NCBI GenBank assembly: GCA_963846585.1
Contig: CAWJWO010000017.1
Location: forward strand, 287,370 to 351,369
Reading direction: 5' to 3'
DNA from: JAAUTT01 sp963846585
GTDB taxonomy: Bacteria; Bacteroidota; Bacteroidia; Bacteroidales; JAAUTT01
Length of the DNA stretch: 64,000 bases
Both the position numbers and the translations under genes were made by a program. A model generated the notes under the pieces. It was not told the origin of the DNA. It saw only the letters and a program-made list of their open reading frames with translations, and ran no database searches. Position 1 is the stretch's first letter, and each line of letters opens with the position of its first letter. Positions 32,583 to 42,375 of this stretch are shown here, piece after piece.

Positions 32583-33756
32583 CATATTATTAGGTGTTTT
32601 GATTGTTTGTTTGGCTTCATGTTCCAAGTCACCAAAAATTGAATCAGACCAGCAAAACGGATTTGTTAAATTTTTTGGCGGATCTGGTTTAGATATTGGT
32701 TCATGCGTGGTTCAATGTGCTGACGGTGGATATGCTATTACAGGCACAAGGTTAAAAGCTAAAGATACAACTGCATTTCTTATACGCACTGACAGTTATG
32801 GAAATGAGGTTTCCTGGTCCCCTGTTTATATTGGGAATTCCTTAAATACCAAAGGATATAATATAATTTATACCAGTGATGGTGATTTTATGATTACCGG
32901 ATCGGTGGAAACATCCACAAACAATTATGACGTGATGGTTACTAAAATCTCATCCACCGGCAGTACTATCTGGTATAAAACATTTGGAGGTTCAGGTAAC
33001 GATGAAGGGTTTTGTTCCCTGGAACTTACAAATGGCAATTATTTTATTGGCGGATATACTGAAAGTAGTCCCTATAATACTTTTAAAGGTAAAGATGCCT
33101 GGCTTTTAAATCTTGATGTAAATGGTAACTTATTGTGGCAAAAAAACTATGGAACTAATCAGAACGACCAGTGCAATCAAATATTAAAATTTGGTAGTAA
33201 TTTAATACTGATTGGAACAACATACGGTTTTCAAACATCTGATACTATTCCAAATATTTTTTTGGTAGAGGTTAATCCTTTAAATAGTTACACCGGACTT
33301 GGTGAAACAAATTATGGAGGACAGATTAAAACCACCGGCATAAAAGGTGTCCTAACCAATGATACCAGTGTTTTAGTTATGGGAAACCAGCAATTCCAGG
33401 ATTCTTCGCGAATTTATATGGTTTATATTTCAGGTAATTTAAACAATGTAATATATAATTCTATCTGGGGAAAAAATATTCAATCCTCAAATAATGAATG
33501 GGGATATGATATCCTGAATAATGCCGGTCAAATTATTACATTAGGATCTGTCCGGACATCAACTTATTTGAATTTTATGATTCAACCATTTAATTTAGCA
33601 GGAAATCCGCTTCCCTTAGTTACCACGAACACTATTGTTAATCAAATTATTTATTCCGGTATAGTTTCATCTGATAACCACCTGGTATTTACCGGTCAAA
33701 ACATTGTTAATGGCTTTTCTCAAATTGTTTTGGTAAAAACAAACTTACCTTATTAG
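32566..33756 (+). CDS. Beta-propeller-like lipoprotein
   Basis: A 396-residue protein. The signal ends in a lipobox (CLASC), so it is probably lipidated at Cys19. The mature part has repeated blades of the pattern GGSGxDxGxxxxxxxDGGYxITG, seen in 'GGSGLDIGSCVVQCADGGY' and 'GGSGNDEGFCSLELTNGNY'. Such repeats occur in Bacteroidota surface lipoproteins of the delta-60/propeller type. The start overlaps the end of the barrel gene by 17 nt, so the two are translationally coupled. Partner or ligand is unknown. Confidence 0.7.
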   Translation: MNHRINILLGVLIVCLASCSKSPKIESDQQNGFVKFFGGSGLDIGSCVVQCADGGYAITGTRLKAKDTTAFLIRTDSYGNEVSWSPVYIGNSLNTKGYNIIYTSDGDFMITGSVETSTNNYDVMVTKISSTGSTIWYKTFGGSGNDEGFCSLELTNGNYFIGGYTESSPYNTFKGKDAWLLNLDVNGNLLWQKNYGTNQNDQCNQILKFGSNLILIGTTYGFQTSDTIPNIFLVEVNPLNSYTGLGETNYGGQIKTTGIKGVLTNDTSVLVMGNQQFQDSSRIYMVYISGNLNNVIYNSIWGKNIQSSNNEWGYDILNNAGQIITLGSVRTSTYLNFMIQPFNLAGNPLPLVTTNTIVNQIIYSGIVSSDNHLVFTGQNIVNGFSQIVLVKTNLPY

Positions 33757-33954
33757 TGCATAGTGCTTAGTGCATAGTGCTTAGTGAATATAACTCTATA
33801 TATTTGCATCTATTAAATACTAATCAAAGTAATTAAGGTGTTAATCAAAAAATTGAATTAATCAACTATTTGAACTTTTTTTATAACAATCTGTTTATTA
33901 ACTTGCAAAGTTTTTGATATATTTTTATGAGCATCACTCATTTTATTAAACCTG

Positions 33955-36900
33955 ATGATTAAAAAAACCCTATATATAATTTTTTTTTCTTTATCCATTT
34001 GTATTGGAATAACCAATGCTCAAACTGATCCGGCTATTTCAGGTCCCGATACAATTTGTGCGGGTACAACAGGTAATATATATACCACACAAAGTGGAAT
34101 GCATCATTATATTTGGACAATAACAGCGGGTGGGTCAATCACAGTTAGTGACACCGGTAGTAATACAATTACAGTCAACTGGAATAATAATGGTGGTAAC
34201 CAGGCTATCTTCGGTAGTTATTTAAATCCATCTGATTCAATAATTCATGATACTTTAAAAGTATTTGTAAATCCTTTACCTACAATAACTACATCAATCA
34301 CAGCCGACTCGGTATGTTTCAGCACTCTTGCACAGAACTCCGGATTGGCTTTTAGTGCCGTTTCAAATTCACCGACTAAATATACTATTACTTGGAATCC
34401 GGCTGCCATTGCAGCAGGCCTGGTTAACACAGGTTCGACAACTTTACCTTCCAGTCCTGTTACAATACATATGGCAGCTAATATTACTCCTGGAACTTTT
34501 ACAGGTACAATTATTGTTACCAATAACAATTCTTGTAAAAGCTCTGGAAATTCTTTTACACTAACTGTGAATCCTTTACCTACAATCACCATATCATCAA
34601 CTGCGGACTCGGTGTGTTTCAGCACAATTGCGCAAAACACTACACTGGCTTATAGCGGAGTTACCAATTCCCCGGCTAATTATACTATTACATGGAATCC
34701 GGCAGGAATTGCAGCAGGTCTTGTAAATGTAGGTTCAACCCCACTTACTGGCAGTCCGGTTATAATACCTGTGGCAGCCAGTGTTGCTCCCGGGACTTAC
34801 ACCGGAACAATTAAAGTCTCAAATGGTAACAGTTGTGTAAGCTCCGGAAGTTCTTTTACACTAACTGTGAATCCTTTACCAACAATAACGATAGCAGCAA
34901 CTGCGGACTCGGTGTGTTTCAGCACTCTTGCACAGAACACAACATTGGCCTACAGTGCCGTTACCTACGCCCCGGCCAAATATACTATAACCTGGAATCC
35001 GGCAGGCATTTCAGCAGGTCTTGTAAACGTAGGATCGACTATACTTCCTGTAAGTCCAATTACAATACCTGTGGCTGCCAATGTTGCTCCGGGGACTTAC
35101 ACCGGAACAATTAAAGTCTCAAATGGTAACAGTTGTGTAAGCTCCGGAAGTTCTTTTACACTAACTGTGAATCCTTTACCAACAATAACGATAGCAGCAA
35201 CCGCGGACTCGGTGTGTTTCAGCACTCTTGCACAGAACACAACATTGGCCTACAGTGCCGTTACCTACGCCCCGTCCAAATATACTATAACCTGGAATCC
35301 GGCAGGCATTTCTGCAGGTCTTGTAAACGTAACTTCGTCTCTATTACCTGTAAGTCCTGTTATAGTGCCTGTTGCAGCTAATGTTCCCCCGGGAACTTAC
35401 ACCGGAACATTTAAAGTTTCCAACAATAAAAGTTGTATAAGCTCCGGCAGTACATTTACACTAACTGTGGATCCTTTACCAACAATAACGATAGCAGCAA
35501 CTGCGGACTCGGTGTGTTTCAGCACTCTTGCACAGAACACAACATTGGCCTACAGTGCCGTTACCTACGCCCCGTCCAAATATACTATAACCTGGAATCC
35601 GGCAGGCATTTCAGCAGGTCTTGTAAACGCAGGATCAACTACACTTCCTGTAAGTCCAATTACAATATCTGTGGCAGCCAATGTTGCTCCGGGTACTTAC
35701 ACCGGAATAATTAAAGTTTCCAACAATAACAGTTGTGTAAGCGCCGGGAGTACATTTACAATAACTGTGGATCCTTTGCCTACAATTACAACAGCTTCAA
35801 CCACAGACTCGTTATGTTTCAGCACTCTTGCACAGAACGCCACATTGGCTTACAGTGCAGTTACCTACGCCCCGGCCAAATATACTATTACATGGAATCC
35901 GGCAGGCATTTCAGCAGGTCTTGTAAATGCAGGAACGGCTACACTTCCTGTAAGTCCAATTACAATACCTGTGGCAGCTAATGTTGGTCCGGGGACTTAC
36001 ACGGGAACAATTAAGGTTTCCAATGAAAATAATTGTGAAAGTACCGGAAATTCTTTTTCGTTAACAATTAGTCAGTTACCGACAATAACCACAGCAGCAA
36101 TTGCTGATTCGGTGTGTTTCAGTACTCTTGCGCAGAACTCAACCTTGGCATATAGTGCTGTTACCAATGCCCCGACTAAATATACTATAACCTGGAATCC
36201 GGCAGGCATTTCAGCTGGTCTTGTAAACGCAGGATCGGCTACACTTCCTGTAAGTCCTGTTACAATACATGTGGCTGCTAACGTTGCTCCGGGAACTTAC
36301 ACAGGAACAATTAAAGTTTACAATGGTAATAGCTGTGCAAGCTCGGGAAATTCTTTCATGTTAACTATTAATCCTTTACCTACAATAACAGTTGCATTAA
36401 CAGCTGACACCCTATGTTTCAGTAATAATGCACAGAGTACCACATTGGCTTATAGTGCAGTTACTTTCGCACCATCCAAATATTCTATTACGTGGAATAC
36501 TGCTGCCATTGAAGCCGGCCTGGTAAACACAGGATCGATTGTTTTACCTGTAAGCCCTGTTACAATACCTGTTGCAGCAAATGTTGCCGCAGGAACATAT
36601 ACTGGAACAATTAATGTTACAAATGGTAATGGCTGTGCAAGCATTGGAAGTTCTTTCACACTAACTATTAATCCTTTACCTACAATAACAACAGCTGGTA
36701 CATCGAAGGCAGTTTGTTTCAGCACTGCTAGTCAAAATACCACATTAACTTATAGTGGAGTTACTTATTCCCCGACCAAATATACTATAACCTGGAATCC
36801 CACAGCAATTTCAGCCGGCCTGGTGAATGTGGAATCAACAACCTTACCGGCCAGTCCTGTTACAATACCTGTTTCAGCCAACATTGCCCCCGGAACATAT

Positions 36901-39900
36901 ACCGGAATAATAAATGTTACGAATAATAATGGCTGTTCGAGCTCCGGCAATACATTTACCTTTACAATAAATGCATTGCCGTCACCTTCATTGACAGGGC
37001 CGGCAGCTGTTTGTGCGGGCTCAACCGGAAACCTTTATTACAGCGATCCCGGAATGACAAATTATAATTGGACAGTATCCTCCGGAGGCAAAATAACTGC
37101 AGGTGGGGGACAAAGCAATAGTTCGGTTACTGTTACCTGGATAACTTCAAATAATAATACAGTTAAGGTTAATTATATTAACACAAACGGATGTACAGCC
37201 AACACGCAAACATCGGTACAAGTGACAGTTAACCCCTTGCCAACCGTAAAGATTACAAATTTAAGCAATGCCTATAGCTTGCATTCCAGCCCTGTATTAT
37301 TGCAGGCTACTCCATCAGGCGGAATATTTTCAGATTCACAGGGAGGTATTGTTTTATCAGGAGGAAAATATTATTTTGACCCTTCATATGCAGGAGTTAC
37401 CAAGAGCGATACCGTAGTTTATTATTATACTAACCCCTCTACCGCATGTTCCAATAATGATACAGTTTTTGTAACTATAGAAGATTCTGATGCATTTATT
37501 TCAGGACTGAGAACTCAGCTTACTTATTGTAACTTTGATAAACCGTTCTTAATAACCGGAGCTAATGTTTTCGGTAATATTGGCAGCTTTAGCATCACGG
37601 GAGGCATTGGACTTAAAGATAACGGGAACAACACGGCTACAATTTACCCATCAGAAATTCAGGCAGGAATATATACCATAACCTACACGTACTATAATAA
37701 TGTAACATATCTTTCAATAAGTCAAAACATTACTTTAGATAAAATTAACGCTGCTTCAATTTCAGGACTTGAGCCTGGAACTTATTGCAATAATAGTCAA
37801 ATGATTCAAATATATGGGAATTATAGTGCCGGCATTTTTACAGGCAATGGAATTATTATGGAAAATAATTTAACTTATTTTGATCCTCCCCAGACTAATC
37901 CGGGGAAATTAGCAATATACTTCAAATATACAACTTCTTATGGCTGCAGTACTTCTGATTCTTTGAAAGTCACTATAGCTGCTGTGCCAAAAGCAAAATT
38001 CACCGTTATTAATAATTGCCTGAACGGGGATTCAACCATTTTTATTAACAATTCTGAACCAATTGACTCAATATCTTCATGCCAATGGAATTTTGGAGAT
38101 AATTTATCTGGTTCCAATAATTCAGATTTATTTAATCCAAAACATATTTATTCTTCATCAGGCACATATAAAATTAGTTTAATAGCAGAAAATATTTTAA
38201 GTTGTACTGATACTACGACTCAAAAAATTTATTTGGGTAATGTACCTGAAGCTGGTTTTTCATGGGATAAAAATTGCTATTCAAATAATATCCTTGTGGA
38301 TTTCAATAATCAAAGCAGCAGTTCCGATCCGGTTTCAAACTATAATTGGAGTATTTTTGACTCTATTCATCAAAAAACCTATAATTATAATTCACTAAAT
38401 ATATCCCATACATTCTCTTCTGCCGGTAATTATAATATAACGTTAAAACTTACCACAACCTATGGTTGTAAAGATAGTTTAACACAAACTTTTCATCTTC
38501 AACCTGTATTCACATTGCGGGATTCCTCCTATTTTTCCAATTTCGAAAATTCGAATTCATATTGGTATAGCAATCAGCAAACACAAAATAACTGGTATTG
38601 GGGAAATCCAGATGGAAAGGTGATTAATTCAGCTTATTCCGGTAATAAGGCAATTTATACTTCATTTACTGCTCCTCATCAAAATCAACAGTTTGTAATT
38701 AATGGCCCATGTTTTGATTTTTCCAATTTTCAACGGCCTTATATTGATATGTGGGTTAACTATAATGCTCAGTCAAACACGGAAGGCGCAGTTTTACAAT
38801 ATTCCCGGTATGGAACAGGACCATGGAATACAGTTGGGAATATAGGGACAGGTATTAAATGGTATAATTCATCTGCAATTGCCTCTATGCCTGGAAACCA
38901 AAGTAGTGGTTGGACAGGAAATTCTTCGGGCTGGATCGATTCCCGTAATAAACTGGATTCTTTAATAGATTTGGGCACAGTGCAATTGAGAATGGTTTAC
39001 GGTTCATCAGCTTCTGCCCAGGGAGATGGTTTTGCTTTTGATAATGTTTCAATAAATCAAAGGTCAAAATCAGTACTTTATGAACAATTTACAAACTTAT
39101 CGGATATATTTAGCAATGAAGCAAACAACCAGCTCGATTCAGTTGTCAGATTAGATAGTGTTGATGCCTGTATAATTCAATATCATACTTCTTTTCCTGG
39201 TACTGATTCTCTTAATTCGGAAAATAAGGCAGATCCGGGAGCACGGGTTGAATATTATGGTATAGGAAGTGTTCCTGTTTGCTATTTAGATGGTAGTGCA
39301 AATATTTACGATTTTGTTTCCAGCAAACCAAACATTAACGATCTTAATATAACGTCTTTAGCTAATAGCTTATTTGATATAAATCTATCTGTTGACGGTA
39401 GTAATGGCATTATTCAGGGAAATGTTAATATAAGTTCTGCAAATAACCTTACTTCCCAAAATATATCATTGTTCATTGCAGTTGTTGAAGACATTCAGGT
39501 TCAATCGGAACATAATTTTATTGCATTTAATAACGTACTGAGAAAATTTATTTCTTCGAATATTGGCAATCCACTTCAGGCTGATTGGAGTCAAAATCAA
39601 ATTACTTCAATTCCTTATTCATGGACACCAGGTACTGCTTTTAAAATCAGTAACCTGAAAATAATTGCTTTTATTCAGGACCAGTATACAAGGGAAGTTT
39701 ACCAGGCAGTTGAATTACCTGTGGCTCCTTATGATGGCATAAATACCCCACTATATGAAGAAAACAATTTATCAGTTAAACTATATCCAAATCCAGTTTC
39801 AAACATAGCAACGATTGCTTTTAGCAGTGCTATTCCTAATAATAATTATAAAATTCAATTAACAGATATTCAGGGAAAGGAAGTAAAAGCTTTTAATCTC

Positions 39901-40023
39901 GCAGAAGGGACATCTTTGGTTGAGATTGACGTAACATATTTACCGGATGGACTTTATATCATTAAAATTTTTAATATTAATCAAATGCCAATAATATTAA
40001 AAATGATGGCAATTCACTTATAA
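33955..40023 (+). CDS. Giant T9SS-secreted repeat protein (nine 100-residue repeats, PKD, Omp28-like)
   Basis: A 2022-residue protein with a signal peptide. The order is a PKD-like domain (about 25-105), nine repeats of exactly 100 residues (106-1005, each starting at NPLP/DPLP/SQLP), another PKD-like domain (about 1006-1110) and further Ig-like domains. PKD domains follow near 1346-1430 and 1432-1515, then a jelly-roll/MAM-like part (about 1525-1700) and an Omp28-like part (about 1705-1925, with 'VLYEQFTNLSD' and RVEYYGIGSVPVCYLDGS). A type A T9SS sorting domain ends it (SVKLYPNPVSNIATI, from about 1941). It should be secreted across the outer membrane and held at the surface, as an adhesin or matrix protein. 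Confidence 0.85.
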   Translation: MIKKTLYIIFFSLSICIGITNAQTDPAISGPDTICAGTTGNIYTTQSGMHHYIWTITAGGSITVSDTGSNTITVNWNNNGGNQAIFGSYLNPSDSIIHDTLKVFVNPLPTITTSITADSVCFSTLAQNSGLAFSAVSNSPTKYTITWNPAAIAAGLVNTGSTTLPSSPVTIHMAANITPGTFTGTIIVTNNNSCKSSGNSFTLTVNPLPTITISSTADSVCFSTIAQNTTLAYSGVTNSPANYTITWNPAGIAAGLVNVGSTPLTGSPVIIPVAASVAPGTYTGTIKVSNGNSCVSSGSSFTLTVNPLPTITIAATADSVCFSTLAQNTTLAYSAVTYAPAKYTITWNPAGISAGLVNVGSTILPVSPITIPVAANVAPGTYTGTIKVSNGNSCVSSGSSFTLTVNPLPTITIAATADSVCFSTLAQNTTLAYSAVTYAPSKYTITWNPAGISAGLVNVTSSLLPVSPVIVPVAANVPPGTYTGTFKVSNNKSCISSGSTFTLTVDPLPTITIAATADSVCFSTLAQNTTLAYSAVTYAPSKYTITWNPAGISAGLVNAGSTTLPVSPITISVAANVAPGTYTGIIKVSNNNSCVSAGSTFTITVDPLPTITTASTTDSLCFSTLAQNATLAYSAVTYAPAKYTITWNPAGISAGLVNAGTATLPVSPITIPVAANVGPGTYTGTIKVSNENNCESTGNSFSLTISQLPTITTAAIADSVCFSTLAQNSTLAYSAVTNAPTKYTITWNPAGISAGLVNAGSATLPVSPVTIHVAANVAPGTYTGTIKVYNGNSCASSGNSFMLTINPLPTITVALTADTLCFSNNAQSTTLAYSAVTFAPSKYSITWNTAAIEAGLVNTGSIVLPVSPVTIPVAANVAAGTYTGTINVTNGNGCASIGSSFTLTINPLPTITTAGTSKAVCFSTASQNTTLTYSGVTYSPTKYTITWNPTAISAGLVNVESTTLPASPVTIPVSANIAPGTYTGIINVTNNNGCSSSGNTFTFTINALPSPSLTGPAAVCAGSTGNLYYSDPGMTNYNWTVSSGGKITAGGGQSNSSVTVTWITSNNNTVKVNYINTNGCTANTQTSVQVTVNPLPTVKITNLSNAYSLHSSPVLLQATPSGGIFSDSQGGIVLSGGKYYFDPSYAGVTKSDTVVYYYTNPSTACSNNDTVFVTIEDSDAFISGLRTQLTYCNFDKPFLITGANVFGNIGSFSITGGIGLKDNGNNTATIYPSEIQAGIYTITYTYYNNVTYLSISQNITLDKINAASISGLEPGTYCNNSQMIQIYGNYSAGIFTGNGIIMENNLTYFDPPQTNPGKLAIYFKYTTSYGCSTSDSLKVTIAAVPKAKFTVINNCLNGDSTIFINNSEPIDSISSCQWNFGDNLSGSNNSDLFNPKHIYSSSGTYKISLIAENILSCTDTTTQKIYLGNVPEAGFSWDKNCYSNNILVDFNNQSSSSDPVSNYNWSIFDSIHQKTYNYNSLNISHTFSSAGNYNITLKLTTTYGCKDSLTQTFHLQPVFTLRDSSYFSNFENSNSYWYSNQQTQNNWYWGNPDGKVINSAYSGNKAIYTSFTAPHQNQQFVINGPCFDFSNFQRPYIDMWVNYNAQSNTEGAVLQYSRYGTGPWNTVGNIGTGIKWYNSSAIASMPGNQSSGWTGNSSGWIDSRNKLDSLIDLGTVQLRMVYGSSASAQGDGFAFDNVSINQRSKSVLYEQFTNLSDIFSNEANNQLDSVVRLDSVDACIIQYHTSFPGTDSLNSENKADPGARVEYYGIGSVPVCYLDGSANIYDFVSSKPNINDLNITSLANSLFDINLSVDGSNGIIQGNVNISSANNLTSQNISLFIAVVEDIQVQSEHNFIAFNNVLRKFISSNIGNPLQADWSQNQITSIPYSWTPGTAFKISNLKIIAFIQDQYTREVYQAVELPVAPYDGINTPLYEENNLSVKLYPNPVSNIATIAFSSAIPNNNYKIQLTDIQGKEVKAFNLAEGTSLVEIDVTYLPDGLYIIKIFNINQMPIILKMMAIHL
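34270..36969 (+). repeat. Nine in-frame 300-bp repeats inside the giant surface protein gene
   Basis: The period is exactly 300 bp. Copies 3, 4 and 5 (34870-35770) are nearly identical over about 180 bp: a hand comparison of 34861-35040 with 35161-35340 finds only about three differences before the copies diverge. The last 60 bp of copies 2 and 3 are also the same. This indicates recent gene conversion or duplication, and copy number may vary. Confidence 0.95.
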
Positions 40024-40027
40024 TTTT

Positions 40028-40555
40028 TTATGTCTCATCCTCATCATTCTGTTTTAAATCCTCATCAAAAAGCAATTCGGAATTCATGAACGAAATTTCT
40101 TTTGAGGAGAAAACTGAATCAGGGTCAAGAAGCATTATAAATGAATCATCAGATCCCTGATACATCCCGGTAATAAAATCAGAATGATATTGCCGGCCTA
40201 TACTTGGAGGAGGCAGAATTTCCTCATCGTTAATTTCAATTACTTCAATAACATTATCGACTAAAGCCCCAATTTTTACAGGCGTGCCTTCCAATTGAAC
40301 CTCAAAAACCAAAATACACGTGTTATTTGTAAATTGGGTTTGTTCCATGCCAAATTTCAATTTTACATCAACTATTGGCAGAATTGAACCGCGAAGGTTT
40401 ATTACTCCTCTTATGAATTTATGGGTTCTTGGAATTTTGGTTATTTTTGTCAATTCGAGGATACATTCTACCTTACTAACATTTGCAGCAAACGTCTCTT
40501 CTCCGATTTTAAATAAAAGAAATGAAATTGTCTTTACTATCTGATTTGCGGGCAT
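40028..40555 (-). CDS. cheW: CheW-like chemotaxis coupling protein
   Basis: A 175-residue CheW-domain protein: 'SFLLFKIGEETFAANVSKV' at the start, 'IPRTHKFIRGVINLRGSILPIVDV' in the middle and ALVDNVIEVIEI near residue 112. The acidic C-terminal tail after about 150 is extra. CheW links receptors to the CheA kinase. No CheA, CheY or receptor gene is near, which is notable because most Bacteroidota lack classical chemotaxis. It is convergent with the giant gene, with only 4 nt between the stops. Confidence 0.9.
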   Translation of the reverse strand: MPANQIVKTISFLLFKIGEETFAANVSKVECILELTKITKIPRTHKFIRGVINLRGSILPIVDVKLKFGMEQTQFTNNTCILVFEVQLEGTPVKIGALVDNVIEVIEINDEEILPPPSIGRQYHSDFITGMYQGSDDSFIMLLDPDSVFSSKEISFMNSELLFDEDLKQNDEDET

Positions 40556-40663
40556 GTTATAGTATAATAAATTTGTACTTTAAGTTTATAGTTATTTACT
40601 TATGTAATACCGAGGCAACTGATTTGTAAATAAACAGTTGCCTTTTAATTGTTTTACAAGATG

Positions 40664-40738
40664 GGTGGAAGATGGGATTCGAACCCACGACCAATGGAAC
40701 CACAATCCACTACTCTAACCTACTGAGCTACATCCACC
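40664..40738 (-). tRNA. tRNA-His (anticodon GTG)
   Basis: The minus strand gives an 8-bp acceptor including the extra 5' G (G-1 pairs with C73), which is the His-tRNA hallmark. There is one T-T mismatch in the acceptor. The anticodon loop is TTGTGGT (GTG) and the T arm GGGTTCGAATCCC. CCA is not encoded. Confidence 0.93.
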
Positions 40739-40858
40739 ATTTTAGGATCGCAAAGTTAAATATTAATTATGTATTGCCAATGGGTGATTTAAAATAATTG
40801 CATACTTTTGTTTTAATGAAGCAAAATTGCTATAAACATGTAAATGATAATATAAGAA

Positions 40859-42208
40859 TTGAATTTCAAATTTAAAATCACAGTAATATTAGGATTGCAG
40901 TTTTCCCAAATACTGCGGTTTATTACTTTTCTTATAATTAGTGCCGTATTTACCAAATATAGACTTACACACCTTACAAGAGCTGATGTGGGCGATTGGG
41001 AATTAATGATGCTTATATCAGCTGCATTGAGTTATTTTTGGGTTACCGGAATAATTCAATCATTTTTACCTTTATATAATAATAATAACATTTTTCCAAA
41101 AAAAACTCATTTTAGGGAAAAATCACCTGAATTATTCAACACTTTTTTAATACTCTGTGCATTTAGTTGCAGTTTTGCTATATTAATTTATATTTTTCGA
41201 AATAATATTTTCGTTTATAAGGACCTACGCAAAGTTCCACATGCTATACCTTTGGTAATTTATTTTATTCTCAGCAATATTAGTCCTCTTATAGAATATA
41301 TATATTACTTAAGAAACAGGCCCTACCAAATTATGAATTACATTTTTTGGATATCGGCAGTACAGCTGGTAGTAGTTTGCGGACCTGTAATCCTCGGAAT
41401 GGGAATTAATATGGCAATTTGGGGATTAATTGCTATTTCTGCTGTTCGTGTAATATGGCTATTTGTTTTGCTTGAACGATATGCTAAATTTCAGTATTCG
41501 TTTGCCTATATTAAAACTCATTTAAAACTTGGCATGCCATTAATATTTAGTTATTTGTTAAGTGGATCTTCTCAGTATATAGATGGATTTATTGCATCCT
41601 GGACAACCCTGCCAGGTAATTTTGCTGTCTTTCGTTACGGAGCTAAAGAATTACCTTTTGCCAGCTCCTTTGCAAACGGGTTAAATAATGCCATGTTAAC
41701 TGAGTTCTCTTCATCTGAGAATATGAGAAGGGCAATGTATGAGCTCAAAAAAAAGTCGCTAAAATTAATGCACTACTTGTTTCCTGTATCAATTGTAATA
41801 ATGCTATTTAGCAAATGGATTTACGGTAATCTGTTCAGTTTGGAATATTTATCAGGCTCTGATGTTTTTATGGTTTATTTATTGATGATTATTTGCAGGT
41901 TGGTGTTCCCTCAAACTATTCTTATTGGGCTCAAAAAAACTAAAATCGTATTTTGGGCATCTTTTCTGGAAATACTATTAAATATTGCCGCCAGCTTATT
42001 TTTAATGCAATATTATGGCCTGGTCGGGATTGCGTTGGGTACAACATTTATTCATATTATTGAGAAAATATTTATGATTTTTTATAATTATTATAAGCTT
42101 GGCATTCCCCCACAGGCATATATTCCTATGTCATGGTTCTTGTTCTATAGTACACTCATTACTATGGTATTTGTGATGATTGACCATAAATTGATCCTGA
42201 TATTCTAA
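40859..42208 (+). CDS. Oligosaccharide flippase-like membrane protein (MOP superfamily)
   Basis: A 449-residue protein with about 12 membrane helices, similar in layout to Wzx/MATE-type polysaccharide flippases ('FKITVILGLQFSQILRFITF' at the start and a long run of paired helices). The open frame starts at a TTG at 40859, directly after an in-frame stop. The next ATG lies about 50 residues in and would cut off the first helix, so the TTG is preferred. It should move a lipid-linked sugar across the inner membrane. The substrate is unknown and no other glycan genes flank it. Confidence 0.7.
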   Translation: MNFKFKITVILGLQFSQILRFITFLIISAVFTKYRLTHLTRADVGDWELMMLISAALSYFWVTGIIQSFLPLYNNNNIFPKKTHFREKSPELFNTFLILCAFSCSFAILIYIFRNNIFVYKDLRKVPHAIPLVIYFILSNISPLIEYIYYLRNRPYQIMNYIFWISAVQLVVVCGPVILGMGINMAIWGLIAISAVRVIWLFVLLERYAKFQYSFAYIKTHLKLGMPLIFSYLLSGSSQYIDGFIASWTTLPGNFAVFRYGAKELPFASSFANGLNNAMLTEFSSSENMRRAMYELKKKSLKLMHYLFPVSIVIMLFSKWIYGNLFSLEYLSGSDVFMVYLLMIICRLVFPQTILIGLKKTKIVFWASFLEILLNIAASLFLMQYYGLVGIALGTTFIHIIEKIFMIFYNYYKLGIPPQAYIPMSWFLFYSTLITMVFVMIDHKLILIF

Positions 42209-42268
42209 GTGTTTGTCATAAATCATTGCCGTTGGTTTAAACCAACGGCAATGATAATCCAAACACTT
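42207..42268. repeat. Nested inverted repeat with a 30-bp perfect palindrome
   Basis: 42224-42253 is a perfect palindrome with half-site CATTGCCGTTGGTTT, extending to 34 bp. It is enclosed by a second inverted pair, AAGTGTTTG (42207-42215) and CAAACACTT (42260-42268). It starts at the stop codon of the flippase gene and could act as a terminator or cruciform. A near-identical palindrome lies at 63359-63388. Confidence 0.9.
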
Positions 42269-42315
42269 TATTTTAAAGACAGCCACAAAATAAAATACTT
42301 ATTTATATGTTTTTT

Positions 42316-42346
42316 TTTGTAATTATAATCTGATTATATACCTTTG
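42316..42346 (+). promoter_or_regulatory. Promoter of the L31 gene
   Basis: TTTG (42316-42319) and TACCTTTG (42339-42346), 19 nt apart, match the Bacteroidota -33/-7 consensus. The gene start is at 42376. Confidence 0.75.
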
Positions 42347-42375
42347 CATCCCATTGATAAAAGTATCTGATAATC

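Noticed and set aside
34833..35981. Four similar plus-strand frames of 82-93 residues (MCKLRKFFYTNCES...)
   Set aside because: They are the second reading frame of the 300-bp repeats in the giant gene and recur because the DNA repeats.
34270..36969. Array of regular repeats considered as CRISPR
   Set aside because: The units are 300 bp and coding, with no short repeat/unique spacer pattern. The 14-bp array at 10902-10971 has no spacers either.
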